Positions 48,529 to 56,931 of a stretch of DNA of 61,251 bases are shown piece after piece (position 1 is the first letter of the stretch; each line of letters begins with the position of its first letter). The notes beneath the pieces are model-generated. The model ran no database searches. It saw nothing but the letters and a program-made list of their open reading frames with translations, and had not been told where the DNA came from. The DNA is taken from NCBI GenBank assembly GCA_003152015.1, contig PLZF01000041.1, forward strand, positions 18,253 through 79,503, read 5' to 3'. Source of the DNA: Acidimicrobiaceae bacterium (GTDB lineage: Bacteria; Actinomycetota; Acidimicrobiia; Acidimicrobiales; RAAP-2). Made by a program: the position numbers and the translations under genes.

Positions 48529-49392
48529 CTACACGGCGTACCCGCGTTCCGGCTGCACGGTGCAGATGACCTCCCCGTGCAGGATGGCAAACCAACCGTC
48601 GGGCTCGGACGCCCAACCCCGCCAGGCGGCGGCGAAACTAGCCAGATCATCTTCGGTGGCGATTTGGCGGGCCAGCAATTGGTCGGCCAACGATGACGTG
48701 GTCACCCGATCGGCCCATAGATCGCCCCACCACCTCCGCTCCTCGGGAGTGGCGTAACACCAGGCCGACGCCGACGGGACCACCGACGCGAAACCGGCTC
48801 GGTGGGCCCAGCTGAGGATCTTCCGGCCGGCGTCACACTGGGCGCCATTGGCCAGGGTGGCGGCCCGATAGGCCTCCAGGCTTCTTTTGAGCTCGGGGCA
48901 AGCAGGAAAGAAGGTCATGGACGGGTAATCACCGTCACGCACCGCCACCACTCCGCCAGACCGGCACACCCGTTTCATCTCGACCAGTGCCGCCACCGGG
49001 TCCCCGACGTGTTGGAGGACCTGGTGGGCATGCACGACGTCGAAGGTCCCGTCCTCGTAGTCGAGGTTGAAGAGGTCACCCACCTCAAAGGTCAATCCCG
49101 CGGTCCCCTGTTCGGCGGCCGCCCGGCGCGCTTCTTCGATCACCTCGACCGAAGCGTCGAGTCCCACCACCCGGCCCGGCGCCAGAAGAGCGGCCAGGTC
49201 GCTGGTGATCGTCCCCGGTCCGCACCCCACGTCGAGCAGGGACATCCCCGGAGCCAAGTGGGGAAGCAGGTAGCCGGCCGAGTTTTCGGCGGTGCGCCAG
49301 CGATGCGACCTCAGCACGCTGTCGTGATGGCCGTGGGTATAGGGGACGTTGTGCCCGTCCTGGTGCTGTTCTTCGTCGGTGACGGTGTTCAT
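48529..49392 (-). CDS. Class I SAM-dependent methyltransferase
   Basis: The 287-residue protein carries the SAM motif LLDVGCGPGTITSDLAALL (motif I, about residues 52-70), VVGLDASVEVIEEARR (motif II) and FDVVHAHQVLQHVGDP (post motif). It resembles the UbiE/Coq5-like group. The C-terminal part (WWGDLWADRV onward) forms a substrate cap. It faces the LysR gene, which may control it. The substrate cannot be named. Confidence 0.9.
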   Translation of the reverse strand: MNTVTDEEQHQDGHNVPYTHGHHDSVLRSHRWRTAENSAGYLLPHLAPGMSLLDVGCGPGTITSDLAALLAPGRVVGLDASVEVIEEARRAAAEQGTAGLTFEVGDLFNLDYEDGTFDVVHAHQVLQHVGDPVAALVEMKRVCRSGGVVAVRDGDYPSMTFFPACPELKRSLEAYRAATLANGAQCDAGRKILSWAHRAGFASVVPSASAWCYATPEERRWWGDLWADRVTTSSLADQLLARQIATEDDLASFAAAWRGWASEPDGWFAILHGEVICTVQPERGYAV

Positions 49393-49462
49393 AGTTCCAG
49401 TGTGGGCCGGCTTCGCCCCATTCGCAAAGAAGTATTAGTGACATCTGATATAAGCTGAACGA

Positions 49463-50353
49463 ATGCCTGCATCCGAGTGGCTCCGCACCTTCGTGGCCAT
49501 CTACCGGGCAGGATCGGTGACCGCCGGGGCGGCGTTGAGGGGACTCTCCCAACCCGCAGCCAGCCAGCACCTCAGTGGCCTCGAGCGCAACGCCGGCATC
49601 CCGCTCTTCATCCGGACAGCCACCGGAGTGGAGCCCACCCGCCGCGGTCGCGAGCTGTACGCACAAGTGGCCGAACAGCTCGATCATCTCGAGCCGGTGT
49701 TGGTAGGCCTGGACGGTGGAGCGGCGACCACTCCCCCGCCGTCCATCCGCTTCGGTTCTTCCGCCGAGTATTTCTCTTTCGAAGTCGTTCCCAGGTTCGA
49801 TCCGTCCGGACCGGCCATCGTGGCCACCTTCGGAGGCGACGACGAGGTCATCGAGTTGCTCGAACGAGGTGAACTCGACATAGCGGTGACCAGTACAACC
49901 CCGAGACGACGAGCGGTGGCCTCGACCCCGATCAACACCAAAGAGTTCGTTCTGGTGGGAGCCCCGCAGATGATGCGGGCGCCTCCCCTCACGTCGATGG
50001 ATCAGCTGGCGTCGTGGCTGGTGGGAATGCCCTGGGTGGCCTACAGCGCCGAGCTACCGATGACTCGCCGGTTCTGGCTGTCGGCCTTGGAGCATCCGTT
50101 CGCCGGAGATCTGCGACTGGTCGCCCCTGATCTCCGGGCGGTGGTCAAAGCCGTGGAGTGCGGCCACGGGGTGAGCTTGCTGCCCACATTCGTGTGTTTG
50201 GAGGAACTGGCAGAAGAACGCATCGTCGAGCTCTTTCCGGTGTCGGCCATCCTCCCATCGGAACCGTGGTTCGCCTGCACCCGAATCGGCGATCTCGGCC
50301 GTGACCACGTCAGCGCCTTCACCCGGCGACTGGCCGCGCCACGTGAGCATTGA
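49463..50353 (+). CDS. LysR-family transcriptional regulator
   Basis: The 296-residue protein starts with the LysR winged helix (WLRTFVAIYRAGSVTAGAAL, then SQPAASQHLSGLERNAGIPL). An effector domain of two lobes follows (IRFGSSAEYFSFEVVP and the segment with VKAVECGHGVSLLPTFV). Length fits the family. It is divergent from the methyltransferase with a 70-bp gap that contains the AT-rich GTGACATCTGATATAAG, a likely promoter or operator. Confidence 0.9.
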   Translation: MPASEWLRTFVAIYRAGSVTAGAALRGLSQPAASQHLSGLERNAGIPLFIRTATGVEPTRRGRELYAQVAEQLDHLEPVLVGLDGGAATTPPPSIRFGSSAEYFSFEVVPRFDPSGPAIVATFGGDDEVIELLERGELDIAVTSTTPRRRAVASTPINTKEFVLVGAPQMMRAPPLTSMDQLASWLVGMPWVAYSAELPMTRRFWLSALEHPFAGDLRLVAPDLRAVVKAVECGHGVSLLPTFVCLEELAEERIVELFPVSAILPSEPWFACTRIGDLGRDHVSAFTRRLAAPREH

Positions 50354-50403
50354 CGAAGCAATCATCACCGACATTTCCAACGGCGGCTGCCATGATCGGT
50401 GGC

Positions 50404-50871
50404 ATGTCCACCCTCTTTACCCACGTACCCCATCCGCACATCGAAGAGCGTCACTCTCAAGCTCCCATCAAGGTCGCCGACCAACTCCAAACGACCGGTC
50501 CGGCGGCCAAGGCGAACTCGTGGTTGGCGATCAAGATCACCAACGGCGTCGGCACCATGTGGTGCGCCTATGCCTTTGCCATCCTGGCCCTCATCAGCCT
50601 TCCTGACGCCATCAAACTGGGGAGACCGGCGATCATCTCGTGGATCGCACAAACCTTCCTCCAGTTGGTGCTGCTGTCGATCATCATCGTGGGTCAGAAC
50701 ATCCAGAGCGCGGCGTCGGACAAACGGGCCGAAGCCACCTACAAGGATGCAGACGCCGTGCTCCACGAGGCGCTGCAGATCCAAAAGCACCTCGAAGCCC
50801 AGGACCAGGCCATCGAGCACATCCTCGACCGGATCAACCCACCGTCCACCCCGGGAAGCGCCGCCGCCTAG
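50404..50871 (+). CDS. Small two-helix membrane protein (DUF1003-like)
   Basis: The 155-residue protein has two hydrophobic helices (MWCAYAFAILALISL and FLQLVLLSIIIVGQNIQ) joined by a short loop. A basic/acidic coiled tail follows (residues 100-145: ASDKRAEATYKDADAVLHEA) with heptad pattern. The N-terminal segment ANSWLAIKITNGVGTMWC and the loop resemble DUF1003 proteins. The function is unknown. Starts at ATG 50392 or 50350 are also possible. Confidence 0.7.
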   Translation: MSTLFTHVPHPHIEERHSQAPIKVADQLQTTGPAAKANSWLAIKITNGVGTMWCAYAFAILALISLPDAIKLGRPAIISWIAQTFLQLVLLSIIIVGQNIQSAASDKRAEATYKDADAVLHEALQIQKHLEAQDQAIEHILDRINPPSTPGSAAA

Positions 50872-50947
50872 ACACTCATGTCGCTGTGGGCGGTGGCAGC
50901 TGCGCGACGTCTGCCTTCGCTGATCAGGACCACCGTGGCGACTCGGC

Positions 50948-51358
50948 TTACTTCCCGGTCAGCTCATCAATGAGGGCTTGCACTCGACGTTCGATGTCGG
51001 CGCGGATGACCCGCACCACCTCCAGAGGTTGGTCGGCGGGGTCGGGAAGCTCCCACTCGAGGTAACGCTTGCCCGGGTAGACAGGGCAGGCATCGCCACA
51101 TCCCATGGTCACGATGACGTCGGCGGCTCGACCGGCTTCGGCGGTGAGCGGTTTGGGGTGGTGGTGGCTGATGTCAAGACCGATCTCCGCCATGGCGGCC
51201 ACAACCGCCGGGTTGAGAGTGTCGGCGGGAGTGGACCCAGCCGAGCGGACCTTGACTTGCCCGGCGGCGTGGTGGTCGAGGAGCCCTGCGGCCATCTGCG
51301 AACGGCCGGCGTTGTGCACGCAGACGAAGAGGACTTCGGGAATCTGGTTATCAGTCAT
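50948..51358 (-). CDS. arsC: Arsenate reductase, low-molecular-weight phosphatase type
   Basis: The 136-residue protein has the C-x5-R loop (VCVHNAGRSQMA) with the catalytic Cys at about residue 12. The second and third Cys lie in MGCGDACPV (about 85-90), as in thioredoxin/mycothiol-linked ArsC enzymes. The acid loop is ELPDPAD. It reduces arsenate to arsenite for export by the neighbouring ACR3 pump. Its start overlaps the acr3 stop (ATGA). Confidence 0.92.
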   Translation of the reverse strand: MTDNQIPEVLFVCVHNAGRSQMAAGLLDHHAAGQVKVRSAGSTPADTLNPAVVAAMAEIGLDISHHHPKPLTAEAGRAADVIVTMGCGDACPVYPGKRYLEWELPDPADQPLEVVRVIRADIERRVQALIDELTGK

Positions 51359-52461
51359 ATCGGCTCCGTTGGCGAGGAGTAGAAGCGCCGTCGGGCCCAG
51401 AGGGACACGTAGACCAGGGCGACGAGGACCGGGACTTCGATGAGGGGGCCTACGACCCCGGCAAGGGCTTGTCCGCTGGTCACTCCGAACACACCGATAG
51501 CCACGGCGATGGCCAGTTCGAAATTGTTGCCGGCGGCGGTGAAGGCGAGGGTGGCTGTTCGTTCGTAGGGCAGGCCTATCGCCCGTCCCCAGGCAAACGA
51601 TCCGAACCACATGATGGCGAAGTAAGCCAGGAGTGGCAGGGCAATCCGGGCGACGTCGACGGGGTGGCTCGTGATGGTGCGACCTTGAAGAGCGAAAAGG
51701 ATGACGATGGTGTAGAGCAGCCCGTAAAGGGCGAACGGGCTGAGTCGAGGCAGAAGCTCGTTCTCATACCACTGTCGCCCCTTGGCGCGCTCGGCAAGCG
51801 TGCGGGTGAGGAATCCGGCGACGAGGGGGACGCCTAAGAAGATGGCCACCGTCTCGGCAATCTTCCAGATCGACAGGTGCAGCCCCACGGTACTGAGGCC
51901 GAGCCATCCGGGAAGCACCCTGAGGTAGAAGTAGCCGAGCAGGGCGAAGGCGACGATCTGGAACAGCGAGTTGATGGCCACCAGTACCGCGGCCGCTTCG
52001 CGATCACCACCTGAGAGGTCGTTCCAGATGAGGACCATGGCGATACACCGGGCCAGGCCGACGATGATCAGCCCGGTCCGGTATGCGGGCTGATCGGGAA
52101 GGAGCAACCAGGCGAGAGTGAACATCAGGGCAGGGCCGATGATCCAGTTGAGGACCAGCGACGACACCAGCATCCGCCGGTCCCGGGTGACCGAGCCGAG
52201 CTGGCCGTAGCGGACCTTGGCCAACACCGGGTACATCATGATCAATAGGCCGATGAAGATCGGAAGCGAAGTTCCAGAAGTGACCTGGATGGCGTTCAGG
52301 TGCGTCCCCAGGCTGGGTATGACGCGGCCCAGGCCGATCCCGCCCGCCATGGCCATGATGATCCACGCCGGAAGGAAGCGATCCAGAAACGAGAGACGGG
52401 CGCCCACCGGTTTGTCGATATCCACACCGGTGGTCACCTGTTCGGGGACAACGTTGCTCAC
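51355..52461 (-). CDS. acr3: ACR3-family arsenite efflux permease
   Basis: The 368-residue protein has ten hydrophobic segments. Family motifs visible are AWIIMAMAGGIGLGR, IIVGLARCIAMVLIWNDL (with the conserved Cys, about 160), FTAAGNNFELAIAVAIG and GPLIEVPVLVALV (with the conserved Glu). It expels arsenite using the proton gradient. It lies between arsI and arsC; the gap to arsI is 28 bp. Confidence 0.94.
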   Translation of the reverse strand: MSNVVPEQVTTGVDIDKPVGARLSFLDRFLPAWIIMAMAGGIGLGRVIPSLGTHLNAIQVTSGTSLPIFIGLLIMMYPVLAKVRYGQLGSVTRDRRMLVSSLVLNWIIGPALMFTLAWLLLPDQPAYRTGLIIVGLARCIAMVLIWNDLSGGDREAAAVLVAINSLFQIVAFALLGYFYLRVLPGWLGLSTVGLHLSIWKIAETVAIFLGVPLVAGFLTRTLAERAKGRQWYENELLPRLSPFALYGLLYTIVILFALQGRTITSHPVDVARIALPLLAYFAIMWFGSFAWGRAIGLPYERTATLAFTAAGNNFELAIAVAIGVFGVTSGQALAGVVGPLIEVPVLVALVYVSLWARRRFYSSPTEPI

Positions 52462-52489
52462 TGCGCATTCTCGAGCGCCGAAGCCGGGG

Positions 52490-52963
52490 TCAGCCGCACG
52501 TGTCGGCCACAGGAGTACCGCCGGCGAGGTCGGGCCGGGTGGCGCAGCACGCCGCTCCGCTCGGATTCGTGGCTCGGAGTTGCCCGTTGGGCATGTCCGC
52601 GTCGGCCAGGACTGTGTAGATCTCCCAAGGCTCCCCCCCGGGTCCGTCGACCCACACTTTGTCCTGTAGGGCGTAGCAGCATTCCGTCTGCTCCTCGACG
52701 GCCGTGGCCAATCCGCCGGCGGCCAGACGGACCTGCGCGGCGGTCACCTCGTTGGTGGACGCGACCTCGACGCCGAGGTGGTTGAGCGTGCCCGGCGTTT
52801 TGGTGGCATCCTCGATGAGGACCAACTTGAGCGGTGGGTCGGCTACGGCAAAATTGGCGTAACCGGGGCGGACTTTGGCCGGCTCGGTGGCGAACAGCTT
52901 GGAATAGAACACGACAGCTTCGTCAAGATCAGCGACGTTCAAGGCAAGCTGGACACGGGACAC
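52490..52963 (-). CDS. arsI: ArsI/CadI-type glyoxalase-fold metalloenzyme
   Basis: The 157-residue protein is a vicinal oxygen chelate domain: VQLALNVADLDEAVVFYSKL, then NHLGVEVAST (His), then the vicinal Cys pair in EQTECCYALQ, and WEIYTVLADA with the metal Glu. Organoarsenical lyase ArsI needs just this set (Gln, His, Glu and CC). GTG 52963 lies behind AGGAGGT and is preferred to a start 27 bases further up. The C-terminus has extra Cys (AACCATRP and TCG). ArsI cuts the C-As bond of methylarsenite. It is the first gene of the ars operon. Confidence 0.88.
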   Translation of the reverse strand: MSRVQLALNVADLDEAVVFYSKLFATEPAKVRPGYANFAVADPPLKLVLIEDATKTPGTLNHLGVEVASTNEVTAAQVRLAAGGLATAVEEQTECCYALQDKVWVDGPGGEPWEIYTVLADADMPNGQLRATNPSGAACCATRPDLAGGTPVADTCG

Positions 52964-52981
52964 GCACGCACCTCCTGGTAG

Positions 52982-53035
52982 CATCGACACACGTCGATAT
53001 GTTCACTATGCCAGTCGCATCGACTACTGTCAATG
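52982..53035. promoter_or_regulatory. Two ArsR operators in the divergent ars promoter
   Basis: CATCGAC-ACAC-GTCGATA (52982-52999) and CATCGAC-TACT-GTCAATG (53018-53035) share the pattern CATCGAC-n4-GTCRAT. The second copy starts 36 bp after the first, between the divergent arsI and arsR starts. Two matching inverted repeats in this position are strong candidates for ArsR sites controlling both directions. Confidence 0.75.
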
Positions 53036-53057
53036 TATTCTCGGATGGGAGGATGAA

Positions 53058-53423
53058 ATGGCTGAATCACTGACGGTGAAAAGGGCAGCCAATTCACTCG
53101 ACGCAGACAGCGACGACCTCGTCTGGTGTTCGCCCGTGACAACCGCGCCTCTCGCCGAAAGCGAGGCCACGGAACTCGCCCGAATTTTGGCCGCTCTGGC
53201 CGATCCGGTTCGCCTCCGATTGCTGTCCATCGTTGCCTCGAGCCCCGAGGTGTGCTCCTGCGAACTCGAAGGACCTCTGGCCAAGAGCCAACCGACCATC
53301 TCTCATCACACCAAAGTCCTCGCCGACGCCGGGATCATCACCGGTGAGAAGCGAGGCAAATGGACCTGGTGGCATGCCAATCCGGACCGGATCGCTGCGA
53401 TCCGCAAAGCGCTCGGCGGCTGA
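53058..53423 (+). CDS. arsR: ArsR-family repressor
   Basis: The 121-residue protein has the ArsR winged helix (ARILAALADPVRLRLLSIVA, then KSQPTISHHTKVLADAGIIT, then WTWWHANPDR). EVCSCEL at the start of helix 3 gives the Cys-x-Cys metal site typical for arsenite-sensing ArsR. An N-terminal tail of about 40 residues has one further Cys (VWCSPV). It is divergent from the arsI-acr3-arsC operon with two matching palindromes between. Confidence 0.93.
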   Translation: MAESLTVKRAANSLDADSDDLVWCSPVTTAPLAESEATELARILAALADPVRLRLLSIVASSPEVCSCELEGPLAKSQPTISHHTKVLADAGIITGEKRGKWTWWHANPDRIAAIRKALGG

Positions 53424-53510
53424 GTCTGCGCCGGGCTTCGGTCAACCTCAAGGCCCAACTGGTGGCACCTCATGGCTGTCGCGACCGGCCCGTAAGACCC
53501 GACCGCTCAG

Positions 53511-54899
53511 TTAGATCCGTGCCATGTTGTCGAAGCGGGCGTACTGGCCGATGAAGGCCAGACGGGTCACGCCGGTCGGCCCGTTACGGTGCTTGGCCAC
53601 GATGATCTCGGCCATCCCCTGATTCTCGGTGGAGTCGGGGTTGTAGATCTCGTCGCGATAGAGGAACAACACCACGTCCGAGTCCTGTTCGATCGACCCC
53701 GATTCACGAAGATCGGCGAGCATCGGTCGCTTGTCTTGTCGCATCTCCAAACCACGGGACAACTGGGAGAGGGCCACCACCGGCACCTCGAGCTCGCGAG
53801 CGAGGATCTTCAAGCCCCGGCTGATCTCCGATACCTCGACCTGACGGTTCTCCGCGCCGTGCCGGCCGGTCATGAGTTGGAGGTAGTCGACGACGACAAG
53901 GCCCAGCCCTTCCCGACTCTTGAGTCGCCGAGCCCGGGCCCGAATGTCCATGACCGTGAGGTTCGGGTTGTCGTCAATGAAGATCGGCGCCTCACTCATC
54001 CGGCTGATGGCGTTGCCGATTTTCGTCCAGTCGGCGTCGTGAAGTTTGCCGGTCCGCATGCGGGTGGCGTCAACCTTCGCCTCGGAGCAGAGCAGGCGTT
54101 GGGTCAACTCCATGTGGCTCATCTCCAACGAGAAGAGCAGCACCGGCTTATTGAGTTTGATGCCAGCATGGGCCACCATGCCCAAAGCAAAGCTGGTCTT
54201 ACCCATGGCAGGACGGGACCCGACCACTATGAGGTTGGAGGGCTGCAACCCGGCCAACTGCTCGTCCAGATCGGTGTATCCGGTGGCCAGACCGGTGATG
54301 GCCTCACCGCGGCTGAACAGGACCTCCAAATGATCGAGGCTCTCTCCAAGCAGGTCGCGCAGGGGTGTCATCGAGTCCACCACCCGACGCTGGGCCACGT
54401 CGAAGACCAGGCTCTCGGCCTTATCCAGTACTTCGGAAACATCCTCGGGGAGGCTGTAGCCCAACTCGGTAATCTCGCCCGCTACCGCGACCAACCGGCG
54501 GAGAAGGGCGTGCTCCTCGATGATCTTGGCGTAGTTCTCGGCGTTCCCGATCGACGGTGTATTGGCCTGCAACGACACGAACACCGACGGGTCGCCGATA
54601 TTTTCCAAAAGGCCCCGCCGTCGGAGCTCCTCGGTGACCGTGACCCAGTCAGCCGGCTCTCCCTGGCTGTACAAGGAGGTGATGGCGGCGAAAATGTGAC
54701 CATGGGACTGCTTGTAGAAATCCTCAGGATTGCAAAACTCCATGGCGGAGGAGATCGCGTCCCGGGAAAGCAGCATGGCGCCCAGGAGCGACTCCTCGGC
54801 TTCGAGGTTGTGGGGTGGGATGCGCCCGGCCGATCCGCCTCGGCCGCCCGGAGCAGTGATGAGCCGTCGCGGGCGTGTGTCGTCAAAAGCCTGAACCAT
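53511..54899 (-). CDS. dnaB: Replicative DNA helicase
   Basis: The 462-residue protein has the N-terminal DnaB domain (PPHNLEAEESLLGAMLLSRD) and the RecA-like motor with Walker A GSRPAMGKTSFALG, VVVDYLQLMTGR and the SQLSRGLE motif. The C-terminus HRNGPTGVTRLAF is as usual. No intein interrupts it, unlike in several actinobacteria. It unwinds DNA at the fork. A 442-bp gap with its own signals separates it from rplI, so it may be transcribed on its own. Confidence 0.97.
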   Translation of the reverse strand: MVQAFDDTRPRRLITAPGGRGGSAGRIPPHNLEAEESLLGAMLLSRDAISSAMEFCNPEDFYKQSHGHIFAAITSLYSQGEPADWVTVTEELRRRGLLENIGDPSVFVSLQANTPSIGNAENYAKIIEEHALLRRLVAVAGEITELGYSLPEDVSEVLDKAESLVFDVAQRRVVDSMTPLRDLLGESLDHLEVLFSRGEAITGLATGYTDLDEQLAGLQPSNLIVVGSRPAMGKTSFALGMVAHAGIKLNKPVLLFSLEMSHMELTQRLLCSEAKVDATRMRTGKLHDADWTKIGNAISRMSEAPIFIDDNPNLTVMDIRARARRLKSREGLGLVVVDYLQLMTGRHGAENRQVEVSEISRGLKILARELEVPVVALSQLSRGLEMRQDKRPMLADLRESGSIEQDSDVVLFLYRDEIYNPDSTENQGMAEIIVAKHRNGPTGVTRLAFIGQYARFDNMARI

Positions 54900-55093
54900 T
54901 GTTCTCTAACCCTCGCGGCTAAGGACTGTGGAACGTAAGGGTGTCTTCTTGGGGAAATCAGGCGTCATGGTTGTGGACGATCAGTGGACAGGATTCGGTT
55001 TCTGGGGACAGATGGGATCATCTGACGATCATCCCAGGTGGGTGTGACGAGACTCCGGATACGGGCCCGAGAGCAATGGCGCATTGGTTGGCG

Positions 55094-55200
55094 CCACGTC
55101 CCGGCGAATCGGATGTCTTCTCGATGCCACCCTTCGGGGCGCTTCCAACACACCGGGTGTCATATTCTCCGTTTGAAACGACCCTTTCGCCGGGACGTGG
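55094..55200. other. Structured element with 15-bp closing inverted repeat
   Basis: CCACGTCCCGGCGAA at 55094-55108 is exactly complementary to TTCGCCGGGACGTGG at 55186-55200. Within the enclosed 77 bases lie CCC-TTCG-GGG and ACACC-G-GGTGT hairpins. The layout suits a small RNA or leader of dnaB, or a short mobile element. I find no coding content. It lies in the gap between rplI and dnaB, on a region transcribed on the minus strand if read through. Confidence 0.6.
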
Positions 55201-55273
55201 AGATTGAGAGAAGTCGGCGGTCGCTCTGCCATCTCCACTAAGGGGACCCCGACGTCTTTCAACTTCAGATGCG

Positions 55274-55304
55274 ACACTGCCGGCGGATGGACCGCCGGCA
55301 GTGT
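55274..55304 (-). terminator. Strong stem-loop terminator after rplI
   Basis: ACACTGCCGGCGG and CCGCCGGCAGTGT form a perfect 13-bp stem with a five-base loop, starting 38 bp after the rplI stop. No T tract follows, as is common in actinobacteria. It should end the rpsF-ssb-rpsR-rplI transcript and separate it from dnaB. Confidence 0.75.
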
Positions 55305-55341
55305 GCACATTGGTGAAACCCGGCCGACGCCAGGCCACGGC

Positions 55342-55794
55342 TCAGGCTTCAGCGGCCGCCACGTCGAGGGTCAACTCGAAGACCACGCCTCCGAGCAGTT
55401 CCACCCGGACGTTATGGACGCCGATCATCTTGATCGGTTCGGGAAGGACCAGGTTTTTGCGATCGACCACCGCACCGGTCTGAGCCTCGACGGCTTTGAC
55501 AATGTCGGCGCCGGATACGGACCCGAAGAGCTTTCCGCCGACACCGGCGCGAACCGGCAGGGTCACGGTATTACCCACCAGGGTCCGAGCGATCGTCTCT
55601 GAGGAATCGCGATCCCGAGCGTCGCGGAGGTCGCGCGATTTCCGCATGGCGGCGGCCTGTCCCTCGGTTCCGGCCGTGGCCACGATGGCCTTGCCGGAGG
55701 GAAGCAGGTGGTTGCGGGCGAATCCGCCGGATACGTCAATGATGTCGCCGCGCTTTCCCACCCCGTCAACATCGCTACGCAATAAAACCTTCAT
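55342..55794 (-). CDS. rplI: 50S ribosomal protein L9
   Basis: The 150-residue protein starts MKVLLRSDVDGVGKRGDIID and has VSGGFARNHLLPSGKAIVAT, the L9 N-terminal signature, then a connecting helix and the C-terminal domain (LFGSVSGADIVKAV, then IGVHNVRVELLGGV). It binds 23S rRNA at the base of the L1 stalk. It follows rpsR by 10 bp. The start is ATG 55794 by alignment to the family's fixed N-terminus. Confidence 0.97.
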   Translation of the reverse strand: MKVLLRSDVDGVGKRGDIIDVSGGFARNHLLPSGKAIVATAGTEGQAAAMRKSRDLRDARDRDSSETIARTLVGNTVTLPVRAGVGGKLFGSVSGADIVKAVEAQTGAVVDRKNLVLPEPIKMIGVHNVRVELLGGVVFELTLDVAAAEA

Positions 55795-55804
55795 GCCACG
55801 CATG

Positions 55805-56386
55805 TCAGCCCTCGCTTTCCGCGCCGACAACCTCGGCCTCGGTGGTCACTGCCACGTCTTCGCTGGCACCATCGGTAGCGACAGCATCGGTAGCGACAGC
55901 ATCGGCACCAGTTGCCGATTCGCCAGGAGGACCGGCGACAGTATCGCCGGCAGGAGCAGACGTACCGCCAGAAGACCTTCCCTGCTCCTCATCGGAGTCA
56001 GAACGTGGCCGACCCCGACCGGAAGCGCCTTGACCGCCACTGAAGCCACCGTCACGATCACCCCGGCCGCCCCGGCCGCCCCGGCCGCCCGGTCGTTCGG
56101 TGGTGGTCCGCTGCGTGTAGGGCAGCAGCACGAGCTCACGAGCGGTCTTGATGGCGAGGGCGACGTCGCGCTGGTGCTGAGCACAGTTACCCGACACCCG
56201 ACGAGCCCGGATCTTTCCCCGGTCGCTCATGTACTTGCGGAGCATGTTGACGTCTTTGTAGTCAACCCAGGCGATCCGGTCCTTGCAGATGGCACAAGGC
56301 TTCTTCTTGATGCGGCGGCCGGTGTCCTTGGGGGCACGGCGGGTATTGCTGTTACTACTGCTTCCACGATCGTTATTACGCGGCAT
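55805..56386 (-). CDS. rpsR: 30S ribosomal protein S18 with long disordered tail
   Basis: The first 95 residues are S18: [20 protein letters not shown], then [20 protein letters not shown], then [21 protein letters not shown]-x-x-C and a further Cys recall the zinc-binding forms. A tail of about 100 residues follows that is unusual for S18: a Gly/Arg-rich part ([15 protein letters not shown]), then a Ser/Gly/Glu part, and then an Ala/Thr/Val/Asp part with repeats of ATDAV. Such a tail is not needed for ribosome binding. It may be an RNA-binding arm. It lies two bases from ssb. Confidence 0.92.
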   Translation of the reverse strand: MPRNNDRGSSSNSNTRRAPKDTGRRIKKKPCAICKDRIAWVDYKDVNMLRKYMSDRGKIRARRVSGNCAQHQRDVALAIKTARELVLLPYTQRTTTERPGGRGGRGGRGDRDGGFSGGQGASGRGRPRSDSDEEQGRSSGGTSAPAGDTVAGPPGESATGADAVATDAVATDGASEDVAVTTEAEVVGAESEG

Positions 56387-56388
56387 GG

Positions 56389-56928
56389 TTAAAAGGGCTC
56401 CTCGCTATATCCGTAGCCGGCGGCTTCACCGGCGTTGCCACCCGAAGGTGAGGGACTGCGTCCGCCTCCACCCTCGGGTGCATTGGCGCTACCGGCCTGA
56501 TTGGAACCGCCGGCCTGATTGGAACCGCCGGCCTGATTGGAACCGCCGGCCTGATTGGGGCCGCGGCGTTCGTTCTTTGTCACCTGTGCAGTCGCCCACC
56601 GGATGCTGGGGCCGATCTCGTCGGCGACAACCTCCACCTTGGACCGCTTGTCCCCATCAGGGGTTTCCCAGCTTCGCTGCTCGAGGCGTCCGGTGACGAT
56701 CACCCGGGAACCACGGGACAGGCTTTCGGCGACGTTCTCCGCCATCTCGCGCCAGCACACCACGTCGAAGAACGAAGTGGCCTCTTCCCACTCCTGGGTC
56801 TGGCGGTTCTGCCACCGGCGGTTGACCGCCAACCCGAAGCTGGCGGTGGCCTGGCCGGTGTTGGTGAACCGAAGTTCGGGATCGCGGGTGATGTTTCCCA
56901 CCAGCGACACGCTGTTTCCGTTGGCCAT
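56389..56928 (-). CDS. ssb: Single-stranded DNA-binding protein
   Basis: The 179-residue protein has the OB fold ([19 protein letters not shown], then [10 protein letters not shown], then [20 protein letters not shown], then [11 protein letters not shown]). A Gly/Asn/Gln linker with an 18-bp repeat and the C-terminal tip (YSEEPF) follow. The tip in most bacteria is D-D-D-I-P-F; here it is E-E-P-F, still acidic and ending in Phe. It protects single-stranded DNA and recruits repair and replication proteins. It lies between rpsF and rpsR, with 2-3 base gaps. Confidence 0.95.
   Translation of the reverse strand: MANGNSVSLVGNITRDPELRFTNTGQATASFGLAVNRRWQNRQTQEWEEATSFFDVVCWREMAENVAESLSRGSRVIVTGRLEQRSWETPDGDKRSKVEVVADEIGPSIRWATAQVTKNERRGPNQAGGSNQAGGSNQAGGSNQAGSANAPEGGGGRSPSPSGGNAGEAAGYGYSEEPF
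56494..56558. repeat. 18-bp tandem repeat in the ssb linker
   Basis: Three full copies and a partial fourth of GGCCTGATTGGAACCGCC lie within ssb. Each encodes six residues (GGSNQA). Being a multiple of three, copy-number change would only lengthen or shorten the flexible linker. Confidence 0.88.
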
Positions 56929-56931
56929 CGG

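Noticed and set aside
53589-54938. 449-codon open frame on the plus strand
   Set aside because: It is antisense to dnaB, which is certain.
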